Positions 1 through 5,894 of a DNA stretch of 6,381 nucleotides are shown piece by piece. Location: assembly GCA_027067035.1 (NCBI GenBank), contig JAMOMO010000417.1:1-6381 (forward strand), given 5' to 3'. Position 1 is the first letter of the stretch; each line of letters opens with the position of its first letter. This DNA is from Desulfobulbaceae bacterium. Lineage in GTDB: Bacteria; Desulfobacterota; Desulfobulbia; Desulfobulbales; Desulfocapsaceae. Position numbers and translations under genes: made by a program. Below the pieces are notes generated by a model. The model saw nothing but the letters and a program-made list of their open reading frames with translations, had not been told where the DNA came from and made no database searches.

Positions 1-16
1 GCAGGATACCGGGTTG

Positions 17-2902
17 CTACCTCCTCAACTCTCTCAGGTGGCTCTTGGCGGTTTCAGTCCAGCTGGGAGAATATTTCATGAGTTTGATGAAATCATCTGT
101 GGCCTGCTGCTTATTTCCAAGCTTCTGGTTGGTAACTCCTCGATAATAATAGGCCTGTCCATTTTCCGGGGCAAGTCGGATAGCTTGAGTAAAATCAGAT
201 TCTGCATGGGCATAATCCTCTTTTTCAAAATAGACCTGCCCTCGTTGAAAGTAATAATCTCTGTTAGCACTATCAAGCTCTATGGCCTTGGAAAAATATG
301 ACAGTGCCTTCTCAGGATCACGCTGCTTCTTTTTGGCAATTTTCGCAAGGAGATAATAGGCAGAGTCGTTTGTCGGGTCTATGGCCAGCACTGCCTTCAA
401 ATCCTTCACAGCAGCATCAATCTCATTTTTCCCTGCTAAAATCTCAGCACGCTGTAACAAAATGACTACATTTTCGGGAATTTCCTCTACAGCGCTTCCG
501 GTCTTGACATATATTTCGGCGAGACATCTTTTAATATAATCCCTCGAAGAGGAACCATACTTCAATGCCTTCTTATAATCGGCTTCAGCTTCCTTATACT
601 TCTTGAGTTTCTGATAACATTCCGCCCTGTCAACATATCCTTTGCCATATGTGGGCTTCAGTTCAAGCAGACGATTGTAATCAGCAAGTGCCTTCTTGAG
701 TTTACCCATAGCCTGATAGAGTGCTGCCCTGTTCAGGTAATAGTCTCCATATTCATCATTGAGTTCAATAGCCTTACTGTAAAAAGAAATTGCAGCTTTA
801 CGATTTCTGTCATGCATGAGAGCAATTAACCCGAGTTGGAAATATGCGTTATCGTTTTCCGGTTCAATCTCAAGAATTTTCCTGAAATTTCGCTCAGCAC
901 TGGCATAACGCATCATAACCATATCGCTGTTTGCCAACTCCGTCAGGTCATCCACTTCACTGACGGCAACAGATTCCGGAATTGGCCGATGTTCTTCCAG
1001 ATACTGTATTACTTCAGGGATATTTGTGGAATACATGGATGCACGCTGCATATCGGTAAAGGCTTTTTCTTTTTTCTGCAATGCATCATAGCAGAGACCA
1101 CGATAGTAAAAAGCATACTCATCTTGTGGAGACAGTACAATCAGTGCTGATAAATCTTCTATTGCATCATCATACTTGCGCAGCAGATAGCTGATATAGC
1201 CTTTTTTTAATAGATATTCTTTATTCTTCTCATCGGAACTCACTGCCCTGCTATAATAGGTCAATGCTTCTTCATATTCATTATCCAGTTTCTCTTTCAT
1301 CTGTCCCATGAAAAAAAGAGCCGGACCGTACTTGGGATCAAGGGAAAGAATCTTTTCCAGAAGCTCTACCGCCTTCTCTGACTGACCACGGAAATACAAT
1401 ATTTCCGCAGAATCCATCATGTCCGCCAGCGTTAGTACTTTGGGAGCCTGCTGTTGAGTGACAGCTGGTTCAGCAGAGCTACTCACAGCATTCCCATCCT
1501 GCTTTTCATCCATGATTCTCTGTAAAGCATCACGAGCACTCGCGGCAAAGCCTTTTCCCATCTTTTTCAGGTAGAGATAATCTTCAACCGCACGATCTTT
1601 TTGTCCAGTCTTCTCATATAAAGAAGCCCGTTTCATATAAGCAGACTGAAAACGATTATCCAGGGCTAGAACCGTCGTTAAATCCTGAATAGCCTCCTTA
1701 TAATTTTTCATTTCAGCATGAAAATCGGCACGAGTAAAATAATATCTTTTATCTCTTGGATCCAGGAGAATGGCCTGATCCACATACATCAATGCCTTCT
1801 CATAATTTTTAAAGTGTCTGAATGTTATTCTTGCCAGCTGAAGCAGTGCCCATTCATTGTCAGGTTCGACCTCTAAAACATGAAGATAATCTTTCTCAGC
1901 TTTTTTGAATTCTTCTCTACGTATATAAAAACCAGCGCGGCCCGCCAGAGCTTCAACAAAATCAGGGTTTTTCTCCAAAAGATTATTATAGATAGTGAAA
2001 GATTCGAAGTAATTCCCAAGATACCCGGCAAATTTTGCCCGCATCATCTTGGCGGCTGTAGAATTCGGGAAATCCGTTTCCCAGCGCTGCAGACAGTTAC
2101 TGACAAGTTCCTGCACATCGGGCTGACCGAGATAGACTTTCCTGTTTCTACTCTTATACAAAATATTATAATTAATATAATCGAACATGATGGTATATAC
2201 TATGCTACCCGGCGGCGAGTTCTTGTAGCAGGATTCGGCAAATTTTTTCATTTTCAGCTGGTTGCCATACCATGAGGGAGAGAGATAGTTTATTTTAGCA
2301 TGGTATGCTGGCATTGAGCCGGAATCAGCCTTTACGGCCCGCCGGAACCACTCTTCCATGACCTGTTCAGAACACTTTTGCATCGTGCATAATAAGATCA
2401 TGGTTGCAGCGCTGTTGGGATCACCCGGTTCCATCTTATATGCCTGTTCCAGATCCTTTCTGGCCAAGGCAATGTATTCTTCCATTAAACCTCTTCTTTC
2501 GGCTGTTATCGTGTAAGAATAACCACTTCCGCGGACCTCATACGCTTTCGTAATAAACCATTCTCCCCTTACAATAAATGCCCAGTGACCACCGGCACCC
2601 GACTCAATCCAGGTATCCCAGAGTGTTTCTCTGTCAATCACACTCAAAGCATCGTACAGCCCATCAAGAACTCTGGTACCATTGATCCCTGAGAGCTTTT
2701 CTTCCAAAAGATAGCTCAGGAAACCTGAAACCTCCTGATACTCTTTCTTCTCAAGCTGTGAAATAATCTGCTTTGCCAGCTCTTCAGGAGATGCCGTAAC
2801 ATCATAGGATGAGGTCCTGCTGTAAGCGGCAGACAGAGACACAGCAGCAAGAACACAAGCCGATACAATGGTAAAAATCAGAGGAAATTTCAGTGTTTTC
2901 AT
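17..2902 (-). CDS. Exported DUF4034-like / tetratricopeptide-repeat protein
   Basis: Complete 961-residue protein with a TAG stop. Its job is probably scaffolding or protein binding in the cell envelope; no catalytic motif is visible. Residues 1-26 are basic then hydrophobic, with a possible signal peptidase I site after Ser-Ala-Ala26. Val-Ser-Ala-Cys16 also fits a lipobox, but hydrophobic residues continue after Cys16, so lipoprotein status is unsure and an uncleaved anchor is possible. Residues about 60-225 resemble DUF4034: a Trp-rich stretch, RGEWFITKAYEVRGSGYSY, and later LSPSWYGNQLKMKKFAESC, which matches the family's LxPxWGGS...M..FA pattern. Residues about 281-950 are TPRs of 34-35 residues with the usual A/Y/A spacing and Asp-Pro or Glu-Pro ends, interrupted by linkers near 465-490, 638-652 and 798-810. 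The start is preceded by AAGGG four bases upstream. It is transcribed divergently from the PilZ gene. The TPR and export calls are strong; DUF4034 is family recall; the role is unknown. Confidence 0.93.
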   Translation of the reverse strand: MKTLKFPLIFTIVSACVLAAVSLSAAYSRTSSYDVTASPEELAKQIISQLEKKEYQEVSGFLSYLLEEKLSGINGTRVLDGLYDALSVIDRETLWDTWIESGAGGHWAFIVRGEWFITKAYEVRGSGYSYTITAERRGLMEEYIALARKDLEQAYKMEPGDPNSAATMILLCTMQKCSEQVMEEWFRRAVKADSGSMPAYHAKINYLSPSWYGNQLKMKKFAESCYKNSPPGSIVYTIMFDYINYNILYKSRNRKVYLGQPDVQELVSNCLQRWETDFPNSTAAKMMRAKFAGYLGNYFESFTIYNNLLEKNPDFVEALAGRAGFYIRREEFKKAEKDYLHVLEVEPDNEWALLQLARITFRHFKNYEKALMYVDQAILLDPRDKRYYFTRADFHAEMKNYKEAIQDLTTVLALDNRFQSAYMKRASLYEKTGQKDRAVEDYLYLKKMGKGFAASARDALQRIMDEKQDGNAVSSSAEPAVTQQQAPKVLTLADMMDSAEILYFRGQSEKAVELLEKILSLDPKYGPALFFMGQMKEKLDNEYEEALTYYSRAVSSDEKNKEYLLKKGYISYLLRKYDDAIEDLSALIVLSPQDEYAFYYRGLCYDALQKKEKAFTDMQRASMYSTNIPEVIQYLEEHRPIPESVAVSEVDDLTELANSDMVMMRYASAERNFRKILEIEPENDNAYFQLGLIALMHDRNRKAAISFYSKAIELNDEYGDYYLNRAALYQAMGKLKKALADYNRLLELKPTYGKGYVDRAECYQKLKKYKEAEADYKKALKYGSSSRDYIKRCLAEIYVKTGSAVEEIPENVVILLQRAEILAGKNEIDAAVKDLKAVLAIDPTNDSAYYLLAKIAKKKQRDPEKALSYFSKAIELDSANRDYYFQRGQVYFEKEDYAHAESDFTQAIRLAPENGQAYYYRGVTNQKLGNKQQATDDFIKLMKYSPSWTETAKSHLRELRR
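20..1957 (-). repeat. Four higher-order blocks of four TPRs plus a capping helix (protein-level repeat)
   Basis: Inside the TPR protein, residues about 316-464, 492-637, 653-798 and 811-961 align as four copies of one module of roughly 145-150 residues. In every block the second TPR is 35 residues long, with an extra residue in its turn (HFKNYEKAL, LDNEYEEAL, HDRNRKAAI, KQRDPEKAL). The third TPR starts with an aromatic pair or equivalent (KRYYF, KEYLL, GDYYL, RDYYF). The fourth starts like AYMKRA, AFYYRG, GYVDRA or AYYYRG. A non-TPR helix closes each block (ARDALQRIM, VIQYLEEH, YIKRCLAEI, AKSHLRELRR). This points to duplication of a four-TPR unit rather than of single TPRs. The DNA has diverged, so no long nucleotide repeat remains visible. 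Confidence 0.75.
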
Positions 2903-3213
2903 AGTGCCCTTGTGGGTAGGAATGGATTCAAACCGGAGTTTCCACCGGGGAAATTGGCCGGTAAAACTGCCAAGCCAATGAAAAAAGGAATAATTCTTTT
3001 CATAACTGAAGCACTGAAACCATATTTTTGCAAATAGTTTTCAGTTCGCAACAGATAAATTGTTCCTTTCCGATGTCAGGATTTGTTTTTACCCTGCTCT
3101 TTTCCAACACAAGGCATAGCGGTTGACAAAAGTGCGGTGAAATGAGAGAAATGAAAAAGACCTTTTTTCTATCCATTTTCCACGATCACCTTTTCAGGCA
3201 GCCGGAGATATAA
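2903..3213. other. Divergent intergenic region between the TPR and PilZ genes
   Basis: This 311-bp gene-free spacer must hold the promoters of two divergent genes. On the plus strand a perfect TTGACA lies at 3123-3128, about 85 bases before the PilZ start, but no good -10 box sits 16-18 bases downstream, so the promoter call is weak. On the minus strand only a poor TATGAA box (3004-2999) without a matching -35 is seen. A small inverted repeat, ACCGG (2944-2948) with CCGGT (2958-2962), lies in the presumed leader of the TPR gene; with five-base arms it may be chance. No RNA gene or open frame with a ribosome binding site was found. Confidence 0.5.
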
Positions 3214-3564
3214 ATGTTTGAGGAAAAACGCAGATTCAAACGAGTGGCAAGCAACGTCCGTGTTGGTTTCAGTAAGCGGCAGGTTGACAAAGAAACAGAA
3301 GAGTACTTTCAAGGAGTTGCCGAAGACTGTGGCTTAAGCGGCATGTTTCTGGCAACTGAACACCTGATGCCAAAGGGCAGTGTTGTATCGCTCAATTTCC
3401 AGTTTGATGACGGCTCCGGAGAGAAGATTTCCATCCAGGCTCAGGCAGTGGTTCGCTGGACCCAGCGTTTCCGTAAACCCAAAGGCATGGGGCTCGAATT
3501 TTTTGAATTTAACGGTCTGGAAGACCGAAATTTTGAAGACTGCCTGAAGCTGCTTCTCAAATAA
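3214..3564 (+). CDS. Single-domain PilZ protein (probable c-di-GMP receptor)
   Basis: This 116-residue protein is essentially one PilZ domain, the size of stand-alone PilZ proteins that bind cyclic di-GMP and act on partners in motility, adhesion or polysaccharide output. The N-terminal arginine motif is present (R6-R7-F8-K9-R10, RxxxR). The second motif, normally (D/N)xSxxG, reads D38-C-G40-L-S-G43: the Asp and last Gly are kept, but the middle Ser is Gly. The rest fits a PilZ beta-barrel, including AQAVVRWTQ at 76-84 and GMGLEFFEF at 91-99. There is no signal peptide or membrane segment, so it should be cytoplasmic. The ATG start has GGAG at 3204-3207 with a six-base spacer. It stands alone between a divergent and a convergent gene, so its partner cannot be read from context. 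Binding may be weakened by the Ser-to-Gly change; this is inference. Confidence 0.93.
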   Translation: MFEEKRRFKRVASNVRVGFSKRQVDKETEEYFQGVAEDCGLSGMFLATEHLMPKGSVVSLNFQFDDGSGEKISIQAQAVVRWTQRFRKPKGMGLEFFEFNGLEDRNFEDCLKLLLK

Positions 3565-3695
3565 TCTCCCGACTATCTATAGGTAAAATTTCAATAACAA
3601 ATACTGACGTTAGCTGCTTTGCCGTCAACAGTAATCCGTTTTCTTCTTTTCTCTGGTGCACGTTTTTGCCGGGAGACGCTCACAGATTCGGAAAG

Positions 3696-4100
3696 CTATC
3701 TGACATTAATGGTCATCAAAGTCCCGTCACTGGGGCTCTTACAGCGAATAACCGCAGTGGCTCCTTTGGCTGTCAGAGCCTCTTTATAGCGTAAAACAAT
3801 ACGGATTTTTCCCGGCTGAGGACGCTTAAACAGCCACGTCAGCATATTTTTCCTGCCAGAGAACTTACTGTATCTCGGACTGGCACTCTCTACCCTCACT
3901 CCGGCAGGAAGAGACTGCTTCACAATAATGGATGTTGGCGCAGGATCAGCCACCCGCAGCTCCAGAACTGTCCTGACCCCGCTGTTTTCTATATAGGCGG
4001 CAGCCACCCCCTCGGCATGAAGCTCCAGGACACTCCCGAGAAAGATGAAAGCCAAGAGAAAAACAATCTGCAGCTGAAGTCTTTTATTCCTGTCCTTCAT
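3696..4100 (-). CDS. Small exported beta-sandwich protein, partner of the membrane regulator
   Basis: This 134-residue protein has an N-terminal signal peptide: basic MKDRNKR, then a hydrophobic core at about 11-25, with likely cleavage after Leu-His-Ala29. The mature part (about 105 residues) is predicted beta-rich and resembles DUF11-like or Ig-like envelope domains through SLPAGVRVESASP at 63-75 followed by N85-x-L87-x-W89. The same pattern occurs in the extracytoplasmic part of the regulator encoded just upstream (APGCTVLRSVP, then N-x-L-x-W), so the two appear to share a domain. The gene starts 25 bases after the regulator's stop and has its own strong AGGAGG, so the two form an operon. 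The frame is open further upstream to 4271, but that extension overlaps the regulator and lacks a signal peptide, so the start at 4100 is preferred. I cannot name the function; an accessory or ligand-side component of the regulator is inferred. Confidence 0.85.
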   Translation of the reverse strand: MKDRNKRLQLQIVFLLAFIFLGSVLELHAEGVAAAYIENSGVRTVLELRVADPAPTSIIVKQSLPAGVRVESASPRYSKFSGRKNMLTWLFKRPQPGKIRIVLRYKEALTAKGATAVIRCKSPSDGTLMTINVR

Positions 4101-4106
4101 ATACCC

Positions 4107-4112
4107 CCTCCT
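4107..4112 (-). promoter_or_regulatory. Ribosome binding site AGGAGG fixing the start at 4100
   Basis: On the minus strand AGGAGG is followed by the six-base spacer GGGTAT and then ATG (4100-4098). It lies in the gap after the upstream stop codon. It decides against the longer overlapping frame that begins at 4271. Confidence 0.88.
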
Positions 4113-4125
4113 GCCCTGAAAGCGT

Positions 4126-5013
4126 TCAGGGAATAATCTCAAACACATGTTTTTTGGAATTCCATTTGTAGCCAGATCCCATCCAGATGCTCTCCACCCC
4201 TTCCACATCAACACCAAGCCCTTCAACAGTACCGTAATCGTCATAGACCGCCAGCAGTTCTTCATCATCAATAATATTATTCATATCGCTGTCAGCCCAG
4301 TGATATTCAAGCAGATCCAGATGGTCCGGTCCATCCACGTCAATTTCCCGGTGACTGTCCTGCCGCACCAGCAAGGAACCGCTGAAACTCCCGGTTTTCC
4401 TCACCTCTGCATCAGAGGAGCAGCTTGCCATATAGGCAAATTTCTTTCGGCCATGCCCTCTTTTATCAATCCACTTCAGTGTATTCCCGCCAAGGAGTGT
4501 GGCTGTCGGGACACTTCTCAATACCGTACACCCCGGAGCCAGTTCTTCTTTGAGCAGCAGGGAAGAGTCTTTTTCCGACACAAAATCCACATCAATAAGT
4601 ACGGGGAAAGGTGCGCCCTCCACGGTATGGGCGGGCATAATTCGTCTGGCCGAGAAATGAAAGGTGTCAACGCTTTGATACCCGACAAAGAGAAAGAGGG
4701 CGACAGCGGAGAGGATAATAAGGGCAACCAGTGCCATGGCCACAATCCTGGCAGGCCGAATTGCGCCTGTCTCCTCAATCTCGTTCTCTTCATCCTGCCC
4801 ATCAGATGTATCAGTGAAGCAAATCTCCTCAAGGGAAACGCCAAGTACTTCGGCAAGTTTAATTCCGTTTTCTTCCTTGATGGTTGGAGATTCCTGACGT
4901 TCCCAGCGTGAGATGGTTTCAGTGGTCACCCCCACTGCAGTGGCAAGATACAACTGGGTCAGACTCTGGTCTTCCCGAAGAGAACGTATTCGCGGACCGG
5001 AAACACGAACCAT
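4126..5013 (-). CDS. Membrane-anchored XRE-family regulator with periplasmic EF-hand domain
   Basis: This 295-residue protein (307 if it starts at 5049) is probably a one-component transmembrane regulator. Numbering is from the start at 5013. Residues about 7-60 form an XRE/Cro-type helix-turn-helix (RIRSLREDQSLTQLYLA, then VTTETISRWERQ and KLAEVLGVSLEEI). An acidic linker (DEENEIEE) leads to one membrane helix at about 89-111, preceded by basic residues, which places the N-terminus in the cytoplasm. Residues about 118-218 are a beta-sandwich-like extracytoplasmic domain shared with the next gene. A canonical 12-residue EF-hand loop follows: D241, D243, N245, I248 and E252 occupy the calcium-coordinating and hydrophobic positions. 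The C-terminus (IWMGSGYKW) is unassigned. It leads a two-gene operon. XRE domains usually belong to soluble proteins, so this layout is unusual. Calcium or envelope-state sensing is inference, as is autoregulation. The start at 5013 was chosen for its ribosome binding site. Confidence 0.9.
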   Translation of the reverse strand: MVRVSGPRIRSLREDQSLTQLYLATAVGVTTETISRWERQESPTIKEENGIKLAEVLGVSLEEICFTDTSDGQDEENEIEETGAIRPARIVAMALVALIILSAVALFLFVGYQSVDTFHFSARRIMPAHTVEGAPFPVLIDVDFVSEKDSSLLLKEELAPGCTVLRSVPTATLLGGNTLKWIDKRGHGRKKFAYMASCSSDAEVRKTGSFSGSLLVRQDSHREIDVDGPDHLDLLEYHWADSDMNNIIDDEELLAVYDDYGTVEGLGVDVEGVESIWMGSGYKWNSKKHVFEIIP

Positions 5014-5018
5014 TGCCA

Positions 5019-5022
5019 CTCC
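5019..5022 (-). promoter_or_regulatory. Ribosome binding site GGAG favouring the regulator start at 5013
   Basis: Minus-strand GGAG is followed by the five-base spacer TGGCA and ATG at 5013-5011. The ATG twelve codons upstream (5049-5047) has no purine-rich motif at a useful distance; the nearest, AGGGG, is more than 20 bases away. The longer start would only add MSDTKTAKSGVA before the DNA-binding domain, so either is structurally possible. Confidence 0.6.
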
Positions 5023-5094
5023 GGATTTTGCTGTTTTGGTATCTGACATTTGACTGATATGAAACTCTGCTTATTCCCCTTTTAATATCTCTGA

Positions 5095-5107
5095 CACGGA
5101 TTCAGGT
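5095..5107 (-). promoter_or_regulatory. 13-base motif ACCTGAATCCGTG at the regulator operon's predicted transcription start
   Basis: Read on the minus strand, ACCTGAATCCGTG begins two bases after the TATAAT box and so covers the expected transcription start. The identical 13 bases form the outer part of the left arm of the helicase-leader inverted repeat (5896-5908), there three bases after a TATAAA box. Here it is also flanked so that CTGA and TCAG face each other across seven bases. The position suits a repressor operator, perhaps for the XRE protein itself; that is inference from position alone. Confidence 0.45.
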
Positions 5108-5109
5108 TA

Positions 5110-5140
5110 ATTATAGTACGCTTTCTGAAACTATTTACAA
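5110..5140 (-). promoter_or_regulatory. Predicted sigma-70 type promoter of the regulator operon
   Basis: The minus strand carries a perfect TATAAT (5115-5110). The best -35 candidate is TTGTAA (5140-5135), four of six matches, with a spacer of 19 bases, which is longer than ideal. Transcription would start near 5103, giving a leader of about 55 bases to the longer regulator start or 90 to the shorter one. Confidence 0.6.
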
Positions 5141-5291
5141 GCCAATTTTCAGCAGACATGGCCGAGACCCGATTTTCATACCCGCACACAACGACTTGAA
5201 ATAACGGAGATATACACAACAACATACCCGACATCACCCGATATCGGCTTTTTTCCAGGACCTTTCTGTCATACATTGAAGACAAAGGAAA

Positions 5292-5304
5292 GGGCACGGT
5301 GCCC
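5292..5304. promoter_or_regulatory. Perfect dyad GGGCAC-G-GTGCCC in the leader of the small secreted protein gene
   Basis: This 13-base palindrome has six-base GC-rich arms around one central base. It sits 34 bases before the ATG at 5338 and 20 bases before its ribosome binding site. A one-base loop cannot form a hairpin without opening pairs, so a DNA-level protein binding site is likelier than an RNA structure. No terminator-like T-run follows. Confidence 0.4.
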
Positions 5305-5324
5305 GAAAGAACAAACCCAAATGT

Positions 5325-5330
5325 GGAGGA
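5325..5330 (+). promoter_or_regulatory. Ribosome binding site GGAGGA fixing the start at 5338
   Basis: GGAGGA is followed by a seven-base spacer and ATG (5338-5340), directly before a basic-hydrophobic signal peptide. The open frame continues upstream to a GTG at 5299 inside the palindrome, but that would bury the signal peptide and lacks a binding site. Confidence 0.85.
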
Positions 5331-5337
5331 ACACCAG

Positions 5338-5553
5338 ATGACAAAAATAACAACCTTGATGGCAATTCTTCTTTTTACCGCAATGACGACCGTTGCTGTT
5401 CAGGCAGCAACTCTGAGATGTACCATTGAAACAGTTGAAGATGGTATTGTAACCATGGATTGTGGTGAAAAGGCCGCAACCCTCTCACCCGGCACCGAGG
5501 TCAAAGTAAAAGTTGCCAGGGCCAAAGCAGCTGCAGCAATTGAAGGCTGCTGA
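5338..5553 (+). CDS. Small secreted three-cysteine protein
   Basis: This 71-residue protein starts with a clear signal peptide (MTKITTLMAILLFTAMTTVAVQA, shown as residues 1-23: Lys3, hydrophobic core 5-21, cleavage after Val-Gln-Ala23). The mature 48 residues read as short beta strands: LRCTIETVEDGIVTMDCG, then TLSPGTEVKVKVA, like a miniature SH3- or OB-like barrel. Cysteines lie at 28, 42 and the very last position 71, where the sequence ends in IEGC. The first two could form a disulfide, leaving the C-terminal one free for metal, redox or thiol chemistry. I do not recognise it firmly. The pattern weakly recalls small periplasmic proteins annotated near selenite/tellurite reduction genes in deltaproteobacteria, but no such neighbours are present. 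It is a single-gene unit, followed by a stem-loop ten bases after its stop. Confidence 0.82.
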   Translation: MTKITTLMAILLFTAMTTVAVQAATLRCTIETVEDGIVTMDCGEKAATLSPGTEVKVKVARAKAAAAIEGC

Positions 5554-5886
5554 CAGCACATCCGGCGGGGAATCACACGGGACCTCCTTCCTCTGCGACT
5601 CCCCGCCTCTCCCTTTCTCTTTCCGGAATTCGTGAGCAGCTGCCAACACAACAGCAGAGTACACTGAAGTAATAACCGGATTGTTCCTGAGAGGAAAACT
5701 GGTAAAATCAGCATACTATACTCACTGTCATCAAATTCTCGTCACGACTTCAGGTTTTTATTTTCCCCCTACATTTCGGTCTGTTAGCCGAAAACCACCC
5801 GTCCCCCCGAACAATATAAAGAGCAGTTTCAGAGAAAACAGTGGTAGCACATGACAATTCCTGATAGATTCTCCCCTTTTCGCAGC
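5554..5886. other. Gene-poor spacer between the small secreted protein and the helicase
   Basis: With the helicase leader this makes about 420 bases without a supported gene. It holds a long-loop inverted repeat (5564-5607), the short palindromes TTCCGGAA (5621-5628) and GCAGCTGC (5636-5643), and a weak promoter candidate. That candidate is TTGTTC (5681-5686) and TAAAAT (5703-5708) with a 16-base spacer, which would give the helicase a leader of over 250 bases. No open frame here has both a ribosome binding site and a protein-like sequence. A small RNA cannot be excluded. Confidence 0.45.
5564..5607 (+). terminator. Inverted repeat after the small secreted protein gene, possible terminator
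   Basis: GGCGGGGA (5564-5571) and TCCCCGCC (5600-5607) pair perfectly over eight bases, seven of them G-C, around a 28-base loop. It begins ten bases after the stop codon at 5553. The downstream flank is pyrimidine-rich (TCTCCCTTTCTCTTTCC) but has no run of T, so it is not a classical intrinsic terminator. It could instead protect the 3' end of the message. Confidence 0.4.
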
Positions 5887-5892
5887 TATAAA
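5887..5892 (+). promoter_or_regulatory. Candidate -10 box TATAAA of the helicase gene
   Basis: TATAAA matches the sigma-70 -10 consensus in five of six positions, but no good -35 lies 16-18 bases upstream. Transcription would begin near 5899, inside the left arm of the inverted repeat. Support comes mainly from its arrangement with the 13-base motif, which mirrors that at the regulator promoter. Confidence 0.35.
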
Positions 5893-5894
5893 AA

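Noticed and set aside
3565..3676. Inverted repeat TCTCCCG / CGGGAGA between the convergent PilZ and small exported protein genes
   Set aside because: Seven-base arms almost 100 bases apart with no T-run; not convincing as a shared terminator. No clear terminator was found in this 131-bp spacer.
4101..4271. Upstream extension of the small exported protein
   Set aside because: It overlaps the regulator's 3' end in another frame, would bury the signal peptide, and a strong AGGAGG serves the internal start at 4100.
4147..4911. Plus-strand open frame of 254 codons
   Set aside because: It lies entirely antisense to the regulator gene, has no ribosome binding site and reads as low-quality protein rich in Ile, His and Phe; the minus-strand frame has clear domains.
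5238..5254. CCGATATCGG followed by a T-run, as a terminator
   Set aside because: The palindrome has no loop, leaving only a three-base stem if a loop forms, and no gene on the plus strand ends just upstream.
5082..5297. Minus-strand open frame of 71 codons upstream of the regulator
   Set aside because: It needs a GTG start inside the palindrome, has no ribosome binding site, runs through the regulator's promoter and shows no protein-like pattern.
5400..5714. Minus-strand open frame of 104 codons
   Set aside because: It is antisense to the small secreted protein and its downstream stem-loop; no ribosome binding site and no recognisable domain.
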